From positions 1,342,001 through 1,406,000 of the forward strand of contig NZ_CP047135.1 of NCBI RefSeq assembly GCF_009832905.1: a stretch of 64,000 nucleotides of DNA, in the 5' to 3' direction. Made by a program: the position numbers and the translations under genes. This stretch comes from Stenotrophomonas sp. 364. Lineage in GTDB: Bacteria; Pseudomonadota; Gammaproteobacteria; Xanthomonadales; Xanthomonadaceae. The first letter of the stretch is position 1. The number at the start of each line of letters is the position of its first letter. Positions 1 to 7,997 of the stretch are shown piece after piece. A model generated the notes under the pieces. The model was not told the DNA's origin and did not search any database. It saw only the letters and a list, made by a program, of their open reading frames with translations.

Positions 1-170
1 AGCCGGAGCTGGAGTTCCAGCTGGCCTTCGAGGACCGGCTGGGCAGCACCCACATGGCCACCGTGCGCAAGGTGGTGAGCCTGCTGGACCTGCCCCGGGT
101 ATCCCATGAGCGCGCGCGCATCCTGTACCACCCCGATGACCCGTCTCAGGTGCTGATGCCGGACCTCTGA
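1..170 (+). CDS. C-terminal end of an unrecognised protein (5' truncated by window)
   Basis: The frame beginning at base 3 stays open to a TGA at 168-170 and encodes about 55 residues ending in ILYHPDDPSQVLMPDL. The start lies outside the window. No family motif is visible, so no function is given. It ends 54 bp before a tRNA-Leu gene on the same strand. Codon use is GC-rich in third positions like the neighbouring genes, which supports a real coding end. Confidence 0.55.
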   Translation, partial: PELEFQLAFEDRLGSTHMATVRKVVSLLDLPRVSHERARILYHPDDPSQVLMPDL

Positions 171-224
171 AATGCCCTGCGCATTCCCAAACCGGGCCCG
201 ATCAGGCACCCTATGCCCCGCGTT

Positions 225-311
225 GCCCGGATGGCGAAACTGGTAGACGCATCGGACTTAAAATCCGCCGGAGGCAACTCCATGCCGGTTCGATTCCGGC
301 TCCGGGCACCA
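225..311 (+). tRNA. tRNA-Leu (anticodon UAA)
   Basis: The 7-bp acceptor stem GCCCGGA/TCCGGGC closes at 225-231 and 301-307, with CCA encoded at 308-311 after the discriminator. The anticodon loop CTTAAAA at 257-263 gives anticodon TAA at 259-261. A long variable arm, as expected for a class II leucine tRNA, precedes the T arm GGTTCGATTCC. It decodes UUA/UUG leucine codons. Confidence 0.97.
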
Positions 312-395
312 ACGCTGGACAGGCGGCGCAACGCCGCCGGGTCCACGCCGAATACCGTTAGCATGGGCGCTCCCTTGCCAGCCTGCGCCGCCGCC

Positions 396-1100
396 ATGCT
401 TACGCTCCATATCGGCAACAAGAACTACTCGTCCTGGTCGATGCGTCCGTGGGTACTGATGACCCAGGCGGATATTCCGTTCGATGAAGTGCTGCTGCGG
501 TTCGACAGCTTCGAGCCCGGCTCGCAGTTCAAGCGGCAGGCCATGGCGCTGTCGCCGTCGGGTACGGTGCCGGTGCTGGTGGATGGCGACCTGGTGGTGT
601 GGGACACGCTGGCGATTGCCGAGTACCTGGCCGAACGTTTCCCCGAGCGCGCGCTGTGGCCGCAGGCGGTGGAGGCGCGTGCCCTGGCGCGCAGCGTGTG
701 CGCGCACATGCACAGCGGATTCGGCGCGCTGCGCCAGCATTTCCCGATGAACATCGAGGCGTCGCTGCCGGAGGTGGGTGCACGCGTGCTGCGCGAGCAG
801 CCGGCCGTGGTGGAAGACCTGCAACGCCTGCAGGCACTGTGGGAAAACCTGCTGGCGCGCCACGACGGCCCGTTGTTGTTCGACCGGTTCAGCATCGCCG
901 ATGCCTTCTTCGCGCCCGTGGTGATGCGCCTGACGACCTATGCGGTGCCGGTCAGCCCACGCGTGCAGCGCTACATGGACGCAGTGTTGGCGCTGCAGGG
1001 CGTGCAGCAGTGGGTGGCGGGCGCGCTGGCCGAACACGACTTCCGCCCGTTCGAAGAGCCGTACCGGCAGGCGCCGGACGCGCGCGACGTCGGTGAATGA
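396..1100 (+). CDS. Glutathione S-transferase family protein
   Basis: The 234-aa product has the GST layout: an N-terminal thioredoxin-like half (MLTLHIGNKNYSSWSMRPW, then a SGTVPVL stretch with the cis-proline typical of GSH binding, then the WDTLAIAEYLAERFP helix) and an all-helical C-terminal half. Ser residues at about 12-15 are candidates for thiol activation. GSTs of this kind (YfcF-like) conjugate or reduce electrophiles with glutathione in the cytosol. The frame is open further upstream into the tRNA, so the ATG at 396, which begins the domain, was chosen. The substrate cannot be told from sequence. Confidence 0.88.
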   Translation: MLTLHIGNKNYSSWSMRPWVLMTQADIPFDEVLLRFDSFEPGSQFKRQAMALSPSGTVPVLVDGDLVVWDTLAIAEYLAERFPERALWPQAVEARALARSVCAHMHSGFGALRQHFPMNIEASLPEVGARVLREQPAVVEDLQRLQALWENLLARHDGPLLFDRFSIADAFFAPVVMRLTTYAVPVSPRVQRYMDAVLALQGVQQWVAGALAEHDFRPFEEPYRQAPDARDVGE

Positions 1101-1136
1101 CCTTCGCCGGTGTTTGACCGGGCGCGCCACGCAGTG

Positions 1137-2132
1137 ATGCGCCTGGACGCTCTGTTCAACCAGCGCATCGCCGCGTTCGTGCAGGGGGTGCCGCCTGCAC
1201 GCGGACCGGGGCCGCTGTTCCATGTCGAGGATGATGGGCAGCCCGGGCGTTGGCACCTGTCGGCCCGGGACCACCGTGGCCGGGCGATCGCACTGGTGCG
1301 CTGGCACGACGTGATCCGGGTGCCCGCGTTGGCGCGTCGCATGCGCGACCGTGGCTACACCGAGGCCGATATGCATGCGCTGCTGCTCATGCTGACGCGG
1401 GCGGCGAACCTGTTTGCCGTCGACGCCGGGCAGCGCAGCAACAAGGACTACGCTCTGTTCGGCCACGTGCTGCACCTGTTGACGCTGACGCAGCAGACAG
1501 ACGAGCACCTGGCGCTGCGCCAGAACGCGCTGTACTTCCTGCTGTTCGAGCTGGACATCGATGATGAAACGCGGGACCGCCTCCAGTTCGGCGAAGGACA
1601 CCTGCTGTTCCATGCCGAGCGGCTGGGCCCGCACCCGCTGTCGGTTGCCGTCGGTGCGATGCATGACTGCCTGGTACGCCCAGGCCGGCGTTTCGCACCG
1701 TTCCTGCAGGTGGTCCGCGCGTTCCACCTGGGCTGGGTGCGCTGGCTGGAAACGCCAGCGCCGCAGCCCTGGCGCCTGGCCCTGGACGAACCGCATGCCG
1801 CCTTGGCGCATCCGGATGTCTTCCTGGCGACCCTGCGGGGCGACGAAACGCGGATTTTCGACGTGCTGATCGATGCCACCTCACCCCAGGCGAATCCGGC
1901 GGCGGGGTTGGTGTCTCGCCTTGTGCTGATGCACTACGGCCAGCATGTGCTGCGCCACACGCCCGAGGCGGTGCTGCGGCTGCGCGACTACGTGGGCGAC
2001 GCGACGCACTTTTCGCAGGTGCTGTGCGTGCTGGTCACGCAGGGCGCGGTGCCGGATCGCGGCCGGTTCGACGCGCTGGGGCTGGGCGGCTGCCTAAAAG
2101 GCGTGCCTGCGGATCGCGTCGCGAGCGGTTGA
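1137..2132 (+). CDS. Unrecognised 331-aa protein
   Basis: A long GC-biased frame begins 36 bp after the GST gene and ends 9 bp before the convergent HD-domain gene. The ATG at 1137 (MRLDALFNQRIAAFVQGV) was chosen; a GTG at 1110 would add nine residues. The protein looks soluble, with no signal peptide or membrane segment, and is rich in His, Leu and Arg, with helical-looking blocks such as LLLMLTRAANLFAVDAGQ and ALYFLLFELDIDD. I recognise no domain. It may be co-transcribed with the GST gene, but nothing ties it to a pathway. Confidence 0.72.
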   Translation: MRLDALFNQRIAAFVQGVPPARGPGPLFHVEDDGQPGRWHLSARDHRGRAIALVRWHDVIRVPALARRMRDRGYTEADMHALLLMLTRAANLFAVDAGQRSNKDYALFGHVLHLLTLTQQTDEHLALRQNALYFLLFELDIDDETRDRLQFGEGHLLFHAERLGPHPLSVAVGAMHDCLVRPGRRFAPFLQVVRAFHLGWVRWLETPAPQPWRLALDEPHAALAHPDVFLATLRGDETRIFDVLIDATSPQANPAAGLVSRLVLMHYGQHVLRHTPEAVLRLRDYVGDATHFSQVLCVLVTQGAVPDRGRFDALGLGGCLKGVPADRVASG

Positions 2133-2141
2133 CCGGACCGG

Positions 2142-2582
2142 TCAGCGCGAGGCGGGTAGCGGCCCCGCGCCCAGGGCCAGCAGGGCGTGCGCGTACTTCT
2201 GCGTCAACCGCTGCACCACCTCCACCGGCAGGTACTGAAGCCGCGCCGGGTCGCTGTTGTCGGCAATGTCGGCAAGCTTGACCTTCCGCGCCAGCGGGTT
2301 GCGCGCAATGGCGGCGTAGTAGTCGTCTGCGGGTACCTCCTTGCGCCGGGTAAGGCAGGCGACCGCCGCACGGATATGGGCGGGGAACAGGTCCACCTCG
2401 GCCGCGAAGTCCGGGCAGTCTTCCACCACGTCGTGCAGCCAGGCCACCGCTTCGGCGTCAGCGTCGCCACGCACGCGCGCGGCCACACGCGCGACATGAC
2501 CGATGTACGGGTGGCCGGCCTTGTCGATCTGGCTGGCATGGGCGCGGCGCGCGAGCGCCTCGGCACTGCGAAGGGTATCGAT
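2142..2582 (-). CDS. HD-domain (phosphohydrolase-like) protein with atypical start
   Basis: The frame carries an HD-type helical domain: an AHASQIDKAGHPYIGHVARV block, then WLHDVVEDCPDF with the paired His-Asp metal ligands, then VKLADIADNSD. This pattern occurs in RelA/SpoT-like hydrolase domains and related HD proteins that cleave nucleotide phosphates. The first ATG, GTG or TTG in frame is GTG at 2486, but that would delete the conserved AHASQIDKAGHPYIGHV helix. The frame is open back to a stop at 2613-2615, and an AGGAG lies 8 nt before an ATC codon at 2582. The ATC is taken as the likely start (146 aa). A sequencing error or frameshift from the out-of-frame ATG nearby is the alternative. 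Confidence 0.75.
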   Translation of the reverse strand: MDTLRSAEALARRAHASQIDKAGHPYIGHVARVAARVRGDADAEAVAWLHDVVEDCPDFAAEVDLFPAHIRAAVACLTRRKEVPADDYYAAIARNPLARKVKLADIADNSDPARLQYLPVEVVQRLTQKYAHALLALGAGPLPASR

Positions 2583-2700
2583 GGCGCATTCTCCTGGGGA
2601 CCGATGGCTGCATTATGCGGGCAGCGGCCAAACGCAAACTTTACGCAGACGCGCCGCTGTCCCCGTAGGCTGCGTTCGACCCCAACACAGGCAAGGCAGC

Positions 2701-3717
2701 ATGGCGAGCGCGGCACGGGCAGGGAAGGCGGTGGCGGTACTGGCGATGGCGGTGTGGTGCGCGGCCGGCGCGCAGGCCCAGGCCCCTACGGGTGGGCCGA
2801 CGGTGGTCGATCTGGCGCCGGTGGTGGTATCCGGTGTGCAGCCCGGTCCCGGCATGTGGAAGGTGACCGGCAGCGATGGCCATGCACTCTGGATTCTGGG
2901 CACGGTGTCACCGTTGCCGGCCAAGCTGGATTGGCGCGCGGATGAAGTGCAGGCGGTGATCGCCAGCGCCGATGAGGTGCTGGGGCCGCCCGGCTGGAAG
3001 GTCGATGCCGATATCGGCGTGTTCAAGGGACTGACCCTGCTGCCCTCGGCGATGAAGGCCGCGCACGATCCGCAGGGCCGGCGCCTGGACGAGATCCTGC
3101 CGGCGGCGCTGTATGCGCGTTGGCTGCCGCTCAAGCAGCGCTACATGGGGCGCGACCGCGGCGTGGAAAAGGACCGGCCGCTGGTGGCGGCTGCACGCCT
3201 GTATGGCGATGCGTTGAAGTCGGTGGGGCTCGGGGGCGGCACGCCGGTGACCCGCGTGCTGGAGAAGGCCTACAAGGCACGAGGCCTGAAGCCGGTGCCG
3301 ACCCGGGTGGCGATCCGGGTGGAGGACCCGCGCGCGGCGCTGAAGGAAATGCGGGGCAGCACGCTGGCCGATGTCGCCTGCTTCCAGCGCACCCTGGATG
3401 TGGTGGAACACCAGCTGCCGCTGCTCGTGGAGCGGGCCAATGCCTGGGCCGTAGGCGACACCGAGGCGCTGCAGCAACTGGCGGTGCAGAGCCAGTACGA
3501 CGCCTGCGTGGGGGCGATTGCCGACAGCGAGGTCGGGCGGCGTCGTGGCCTGGCCGGGGTGGACAAGCAGGCGGCGGACAAATGGGTGCAGATGGCGCGG
3601 GCCGCGCTGCGGCGCAACGCAACCACCTTCGCGGTGGTGCCGGTGGCGTTGCTGGTGCAGCCCGGTGGCTATCTGGCGCGCCTGGAGCAGGCCGGGTTCG
3701 AGGTCCAGGCGCCCTGA
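2701..3717 (+). CDS. TraB/GumN family protein, exported
   Basis: The 338-aa product starts with a signal peptide (VAVLAMAVWCAAGAQAQA) and continues with the TraB/GumN pattern: LWILGTVSPLPAKLDW near residues 63-78, then EVQAVIASADEVLG, and a C-terminal FAVVPVALLVQPGGYLARLE block where most family members have a GxxH-type motif. The family is related to Tiki-type metalloproteases, but catalytic His/Glu residues are hard to point to here, so activity is uncertain. It is probably periplasmic. The ATG at 2701 was chosen because it begins the signal peptide. The gene is transcribed alone, divergently from the HD-domain gene. Confidence 0.82.
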   Translation: MASAARAGKAVAVLAMAVWCAAGAQAQAPTGGPTVVDLAPVVVSGVQPGPGMWKVTGSDGHALWILGTVSPLPAKLDWRADEVQAVIASADEVLGPPGWKVDADIGVFKGLTLLPSAMKAAHDPQGRRLDEILPAALYARWLPLKQRYMGRDRGVEKDRPLVAAARLYGDALKSVGLGGGTPVTRVLEKAYKARGLKPVPTRVAIRVEDPRAALKEMRGSTLADVACFQRTLDVVEHQLPLLVERANAWAVGDTEALQQLAVQSQYDACVGAIADSEVGRRRGLAGVDKQAADKWVQMARAALRRNATTFAVVPVALLVQPGGYLARLEQAGFEVQAP

Positions 3718-3829
3718 GCCTGCGACACACGGACGCACGCCTGCCGGTGCCGTGGCGCCCCGTCATCATCTATCTACACATGCAGGTTCGTGGCATAGTC
3801 CAAGCAGTTCTCAGGGGAGTTCTGACTGC

Positions 3830-4285
3830 ATGCCGTTGCGTGCGATCGCCTACACCAGCGTCGCCTTCGAAGGGATTCAAGCGTCGGATATCGATCGTAT
3901 CCTTGCCGCGGCGACAAGCTTCAACAAGGTGGCCGGGGTCACTGGCGTGCTGATGTTCGATGGCACCCGTTTCCTGCAGTATTTCGAGGGTCCCGAAGAC
4001 GGCGTCGATTCGGTGTACCAGCGTGTGCTCAATGCGCGCAGCCATCTTTTCCTGCGCGAACTGGCGCGTGGGGCGGTACTGACCCGCTACTTCCCCCGCT
4101 GGACGATGGCGTCGGCGGCCATCGAGCCGCAGGTGCTCACCGGCATGATCGAGACCGCGTGGGAGGGCTTCATTCCCGCAGCGCCGATCGCTGGCCAGGG
4201 CCGGGTAGGGTTCGCCCGCCTGCTTGAATTGTGGACCGGGGTATCGGGTGAACTGGAACCGGCCGCCGTGATGCTGGGCTCGTAA
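3830..4285 (+). CDS. BLUF-domain blue-light photoreceptor
   Basis: The 151-aa product is a stand-alone BLUF protein that should bind FAD and sense blue light. Residues known from TePixD-type BLUF domains fall at identical numbers: Tyr8 (IAYTS), Asn32 (SFNKVAGVTG), Gln50 (TRFLQYFEGP), Trp91 and Met93 (FPRWTMAS). After the roughly 95-residue sensor only a short helical C-terminal tail remains, so there is no EAL, GGDEF or cyclase output; signalling must go through a partner protein or oligomer change. The ATG at 3830 is preceded by TCAGGGGAG. It is monocistronic, with a probable structured RNA just downstream. Confidence 0.95.
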   Translation: MPLRAIAYTSVAFEGIQASDIDRILAAATSFNKVAGVTGVLMFDGTRFLQYFEGPEDGVDSVYQRVLNARSHLFLRELARGAVLTRYFPRWTMASAAIEPQVLTGMIETAWEGFIPAAPIAGQGRVGFARLLELWTGVSGELEPAAVMLGS

Positions 4286-4343
4286 CGCAACTGTTCGTTT
4301 GCCGTAACAAGAACATCACGGGTCCGCGCCTACTATCTTCCTA

Positions 4344-4456
4344 CCAGCTGTGACCGGTCCTGCGGAAACTCCGCCAGGCTGTCTGAAAGGGTAGTAACCG
4401 CAGCTGGACCATTTTGTTGGCCGTCGTCCGTACTCTCCGCGGACGGCGGCTTTGTT
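4344..4456 (+). ncRNA. Candidate small structured RNA ending in an intrinsic terminator
   Basis: The 295-bp gap between the BLUF and dehydrogenase genes has clear RNA architecture. CCAGCTG at 4344-4350 pairs with CAGCTGG at 4401-4407 and encloses a hairpin CCTGCGGA/TCCGCCAGG at 4359-4378. This is followed by an 11-bp stem (4420-4430 with 4440-4450, one G-U) and TTTGTTCTTT. A TACTAT -10-like box at 4331-4336 would start RNA near 4343, but no good -35 is seen. It does not match a riboswitch class I can name. It could be a trans-acting sRNA, or a leader with an attenuator for the dehydrogenase. Confidence 0.5.
4420..4456 (+). terminator. Intrinsic terminator after candidate RNA
   Basis: The stem GCCGTCGTCCG with CGGACGGCGGC (11 bp, one G-U pair) has a 9-nt loop and is followed by TTTGTTCTTT. 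It lies 125 bp before the dehydrogenase start, so it ends the BLUF or small-RNA transcript, or attenuates the downstream gene. Confidence 0.75.
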
Positions 4457-4580
4457 CTTTGTGGCATGCGGCTTCCCGCGTTAGGCTGTGCCATTCGTTT
4501 CCCGGCGCCGCCCCCATGAGTCCTTCCGCCCCATTGCCGCCCCCCACCTGCACCTGCTGCCTACCTCAGGGGCGCGGCTG

Positions 4581-5867
4581 ATGGTCGTTGGGGCAGGCGC
4601 TGCGGATGCGCCACGTATCGCGGTGATCGGTCTTGGCTACGTCGGTCTGCCGCTGGCGGTCGCGTTCGGCGCCCGCCAGCCAACACTGGGTTTCGACATC
4701 GACCACGCGCGCGTCGAGGAGCTCCAGCGCGGCCACGACCACACGCTGGAAATGGAACCGCACGAGCTTGCCGCCGCCCGGCACGCCCGTTACACCGCTG
4801 ATCCCGCCGCGCTGGCCGCGTGCACCATCTACATCGTGACGGTGCCCACGCCGATCGATGCACTGGAGCAGCCGGACCTGGGGCCGTTGCGCAGCGCCTC
4901 GTCGCTGATCGCCGCCGTGCTCAAGCCGGGCGACCTGGTGATCTACGAATCCACCGTCTACCCGGGGACCACCGAGGAAGTGTGCGTGCCGCTGCTGGAA
5001 GCCGGTTCCGGGCTGCGCTTCAACCACGATTTCCATTGCGGCTACAGTCCCGAGCGGATCAACCCCGGTGACCGCCAGCGCCGCCTGCCCGACATCCGCA
5101 AGATCACGTCCGGTTCGACCCCCGAGATCGCCGCGCAGGTCGATGCGCTGTACGCGACCATCATCACGGCCGGCACGTGGCCGGCGCCGTCGATCCGCGT
5201 GGCCGAGGCCGCCAAGGTCATCGAGAACATCCAGCGCGACGTCAACATCGCGCTGGTGAACGAGCTGGCGCTGATCTTCGACCGGCTCGGCATCGATACC
5301 CAGGACGTACTGGATGCAGCGGGCAGCAAGTGGAACTTCCTGCCGTTCCGGCCGGGCCTGGTCGGCGGCCATTGCATTGGCGTGGATCCCTATTACCTGT
5401 TGCACAAGTCCGAAAGCGTAGGCTACCACCCGGACCTGATCCACACCGCGCGGCAGGTCAACAACCGGGTCGGCGCACATGTGGCCCAGCGCGTGCTGGC
5501 GCTGCTGGCGGGGCGTGGCACGTCGCCGGACGCTGCGCGCATCCTGGTGCTTGGCGTGACCTTCAAGGAAAACTGCCCGGACCTGCGCAACAGCCGCGCG
5601 CTGGAGTTGGCGCAGTCGCTGCAGGCGGCCGGTGCGCGGGTGGACGTGCAGGACCCGTGGGTGGGGCCGGCGGTATTGGCAGGCAGCGGCGTGCACTGGG
5701 TGGAGCGGGCCGATCCCGGCGCGTTCGATGCCGTGGTGCTGGCCGTGGCCCACGACGAGTTCCGTGCGTTCGATGCGGCCACCATCCGCGCGCTGCTCAC
5801 CCCCAACGGAGTGGTGTACGACGTCAAATCGGTCTGGCCACGGGACGTTGTCGACGACCGGTTGTAG
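4581..5867 (+). CDS. Nucleotide sugar dehydrogenase (UDP-N-acetylhexosamine C6 type)
   Basis: The 428-aa protein has the three-part UDP-sugar dehydrogenase build: an NAD-binding Rossmann motif (GLGYVG, residues 17-22), ESTVYPGTTEE near 123-133, a central dimer helix, and the catalytic Cys265 in GGHCIGVDPYYL. That active-site form is typical of UDP-GalNAc/UDP-GlcNAc/UDP-ManNAc 6-dehydrogenases (WbpO/TviB/WecC-like), not UDP-glucose dehydrogenase. It would make a UDP-hexosaminuronate for a surface polysaccharide using 2 NAD+. ATG 4581 is preferred to 4488 because the upstream 31 residues are unlike the family. No other polysaccharide genes adjoin it. Confidence 0.9.
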   Translation: MVVGAGAADAPRIAVIGLGYVGLPLAVAFGARQPTLGFDIDHARVEELQRGHDHTLEMEPHELAAARHARYTADPAALAACTIYIVTVPTPIDALEQPDLGPLRSASSLIAAVLKPGDLVIYESTVYPGTTEEVCVPLLEAGSGLRFNHDFHCGYSPERINPGDRQRRLPDIRKITSGSTPEIAAQVDALYATIITAGTWPAPSIRVAEAAKVIENIQRDVNIALVNELALIFDRLGIDTQDVLDAAGSKWNFLPFRPGLVGGHCIGVDPYYLLHKSESVGYHPDLIHTARQVNNRVGAHVAQRVLALLAGRGTSPDAARILVLGVTFKENCPDLRNSRALELAQSLQAAGARVDVQDPWVGPAVLAGSGVHWVERADPGAFDAVVLAVAHDEFRAFDAATIRALLTPNGVVYDVKSVWPRDVVDDRL

Positions 5868-5897
5868 ACTCGAATGCGTTATTGATCGAGGAAAGCC

Positions 5898-7520
5898 ATG
5901 CATCGTTACCTGGTCTACGTGCTCGCCATCCTGTTGTTGCCGGTCTGCCTGTGGCTGGCCACGATATGGCCCGCCTGGTACTGGGGCGTCGGCACCACCC
6001 TCGCGCTGGTGGTGCTCGGCACCTGGGACCTGTTGCAGAAGCGCAGCACGCTGCGCCGCAACTACCCGGTGATGGCGCATTTCCGCTACGGGCTCGAGTC
6101 GATCGGCCCGGAAATCCGCCAGTATTTCGTGCAGAGCGACCTGGAGGACGTGCCGTTCTCGCGGCAGCAGCGCGCGCTGATCTACCAGCGCTCCAAGAAT
6201 GAAATGGACGTGGTGCCGTTCGGCACGCTGCGCAGCACCTATGCGGTGGACTACGAGTGGATCAACCACTCGCTGGCGCCCACCGAGATCGCGCACAGCG
6301 ATTTCCGCGTGTTGATCGGCCCCAATTGCGCCAAGCCGTATTCGGCCAGCGTGTTCAACATTTCGGCGATGAGCTTCGGCTCGCTGTCGGCCAACGCGAT
6401 CCGCGCCCTCAACGAAGGCGCGCGCCGCGGCAGTTTCTACCACGACACCGGCGAGGGCTCGATCTCGCCCTATCACCGCGAGATGGGGGGCGACCTGGTG
6501 TGGGAGATCGGGTCGGGCTACTTCGGCTGCCGCGATGACGCGGGTGGTTTCAGTGAAGAGAAGTTCGTGGCCAATGCCAACACCGACCAGGTGAAGATGA
6601 TCGAGATCAAGCTGTCCCAGGGCGCCAAGCCCGGCCATGGCGGCGTCCTGCCGGCGGCCAAGGTCAGCGCGGAAATCTCGGTCACCCGTGGCGTACCGAT
6701 GGGCGTGGATTGCGTGTCGCCGTCCAAGCACTCGGCGTTCAGCACGCCGGTGGAGCTTCTGCAGTTCGTGGCGCGGCTGCGCGAGCTGAGCGGTGGCAAG
6801 CCGGTCGGCTTCAAGCTGGCCATCGGCCATCCGTGGGAGTGGTTCGGCATTGCCAAGGCGATGCACGAGACCCAGCTGCTGCCGGACTTCATCGTGGTCG
6901 ACGGTGCCGAAGGCGGCACCGGCGCGGCACCGGCCGAGTTCATCGACCACGTGGGCGTGCCGATGCACGAGGCGCTGCTGCTGGTCCACAACACGCTGGT
7001 CGGCCTGGACCTGCGCGACCGGATCAAGGTGGGCGCGGCCGGCAAGGTCACCAGTGCCTTCGAGATTGCGCGCACCATCGCGCTGGGCGCGGACTGGTGC
7101 AATGCCGGGCGCGGTTTCATGTTTGCGCTGGGCTGCATCCAGTCCCTGAGTTGCCACAGCGACAAATGCCCCACCGGTATCGCCACCCAGGACCCGCACC
7201 GCTGGCGGCATCTGGACGCGGCCGACAAGGCCACCCGCGTGCACAGCTACCACGACAACACCGTGCGCGCGCTGCGCGACCTGCTGTGCGCGGCTGGCTT
7301 GAACCACCCGTCCGAACTGGGCCCGGAGCACATCCTGCGCCGGGTATCGCCGGTGGAGATCCGCTCGCTGGCGTCGTTGTACCGGTACCTGGCGCCGGGT
7401 GAACTGCTGCGGCAGGTGCCCGACCACGCGGTGTTCCATGATTACTGGAGCGACGCGCGCAGCGATTCGTTCCAGCCGCCGGCGCGGATCCAGGCGCTGC
7501 GCACGAGCAAGTCGCGATGA
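5898..7520 (+). CDS. Membrane-anchored FMN-binding glutamate synthase family protein
   Basis: The 540-aa protein begins with two hydrophobic segments (about residues 5-22 and 28-44), followed by a domain homologous to the FMN/(beta-alpha)8 barrel of GltB: FNISAMSFGSLSANAI, a HDTGEGSISPYH loop, KPGHGG and DGAEGGTGAAP phosphate-binding stretches. The 3Fe-4S motif C-x5-C-x4-C is complete in GCIQSLSCHSDKCPTG. It lacks the glutaminase domain, so it is not a standard glutamate synthase; the natural reaction of this stand-alone family is not settled. It starts 30 bp after the dehydrogenase and overlaps the next gene by 4 bp. Confidence 0.9.
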   Translation: MHRYLVYVLAILLLPVCLWLATIWPAWYWGVGTTLALVVLGTWDLLQKRSTLRRNYPVMAHFRYGLESIGPEIRQYFVQSDLEDVPFSRQQRALIYQRSKNEMDVVPFGTLRSTYAVDYEWINHSLAPTEIAHSDFRVLIGPNCAKPYSASVFNISAMSFGSLSANAIRALNEGARRGSFYHDTGEGSISPYHREMGGDLVWEIGSGYFGCRDDAGGFSEEKFVANANTDQVKMIEIKLSQGAKPGHGGVLPAAKVSAEISVTRGVPMGVDCVSPSKHSAFSTPVELLQFVARLRELSGGKPVGFKLAIGHPWEWFGIAKAMHETQLLPDFIVVDGAEGGTGAAPAEFIDHVGVPMHEALLLVHNTLVGLDLRDRIKVGAAGKVTSAFEIARTIALGADWCNAGRGFMFALGCIQSLSCHSDKCPTGIATQDPHRWRHLDAADKATRVHSYHDNTVRALRDLLCAAGLNHPSELGPEHILRRVSPVEIRSLASLYRYLAPGELLRQVPDHAVFHDYWSDARSDSFQPPARIQALRTSKSR

Positions 7521-7993
7521 TGGCCGGGCAGAGCCCTGCGCTACGGGTGGGGAAGGCCGAGGAGGCCGAGCGGCTGTGGGCGCTGCGCACCCGCTGCGTG
7601 CGTGAGCTGTGCAGCACGGCGTACCCGCCCGAGGTGATCGCGCCGTGGGCGGCCTCGCCGCCGCCGGCGCAGTACGCTGGGCTGATCGCACGGGGCGGCT
7701 GCCTGGTGGCCGAGGACGGGGCAGGGCAGCTACTGGGGTACGGCATCCTCGACACGGCAGGCAATGAAATCGATGCGCTGTTCGTCGACCCCGACTGTGG
7801 CGGGCGCGGCATCGGCCAGGTGCTGATGCAGGCTCTGCAGGCCATGGCCGACCCGGCGCGTCCGCTGCTGCTGTCGGCCTCGCTCAACGCCGTCCCGTTC
7901 TACCAGCGCTGCGGTTTCCGGGCGCTACGTGAGGAAAGCTACCCGCATCCCAGCGGCATCCCGCTCGCTTCGGTGCGCATGCAACGCCCCTGA
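7517..7993 (+). CDS. GNAT family N-acetyltransferase
   Basis: The 158-aa protein has a GNAT fold signature: a beta4 strand IDALFVDPDCG, the acetyl-CoA pyrophosphate loop GGRGIGQVLMQAL (Q/RxxGxG/A type), and the C-terminal NAVPFYQRCGFRALREE typical of the beta5-alpha4 end. The substrate is unknown. Its ATG overlaps the stop of the FMN protein (ATGA), which implies translational coupling. A facing pair of SMAG repeats follows directly. Confidence 0.88.
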   Translation: MMAGQSPALRVGKAEEAERLWALRTRCVRELCSTAYPPEVIAPWAASPPPAQYAGLIARGGCLVAEDGAGQLLGYGILDTAGNEIDALFVDPDCGGRGIGQVLMQALQAMADPARPLLLSASLNAVPFYQRCGFRALREESYPHPSGIPLASVRMQRP

Positions 7994-7997
7994 CCCG

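Noticed and set aside
225..311. Prophage or island attachment site at tRNA-Leu
   Set aside because: No integrase, no second copy of the tRNA 3' end was seen in the window.
4566..7691. Very long minus-strand open frame (about 1040 codons) opposite the dehydrogenase and FMN genes
   Set aside because: It mirrors plus-strand genes with clear domains; its product is His/Arg/Gln-rich with no motifs, a known artefact of high third-position GC.
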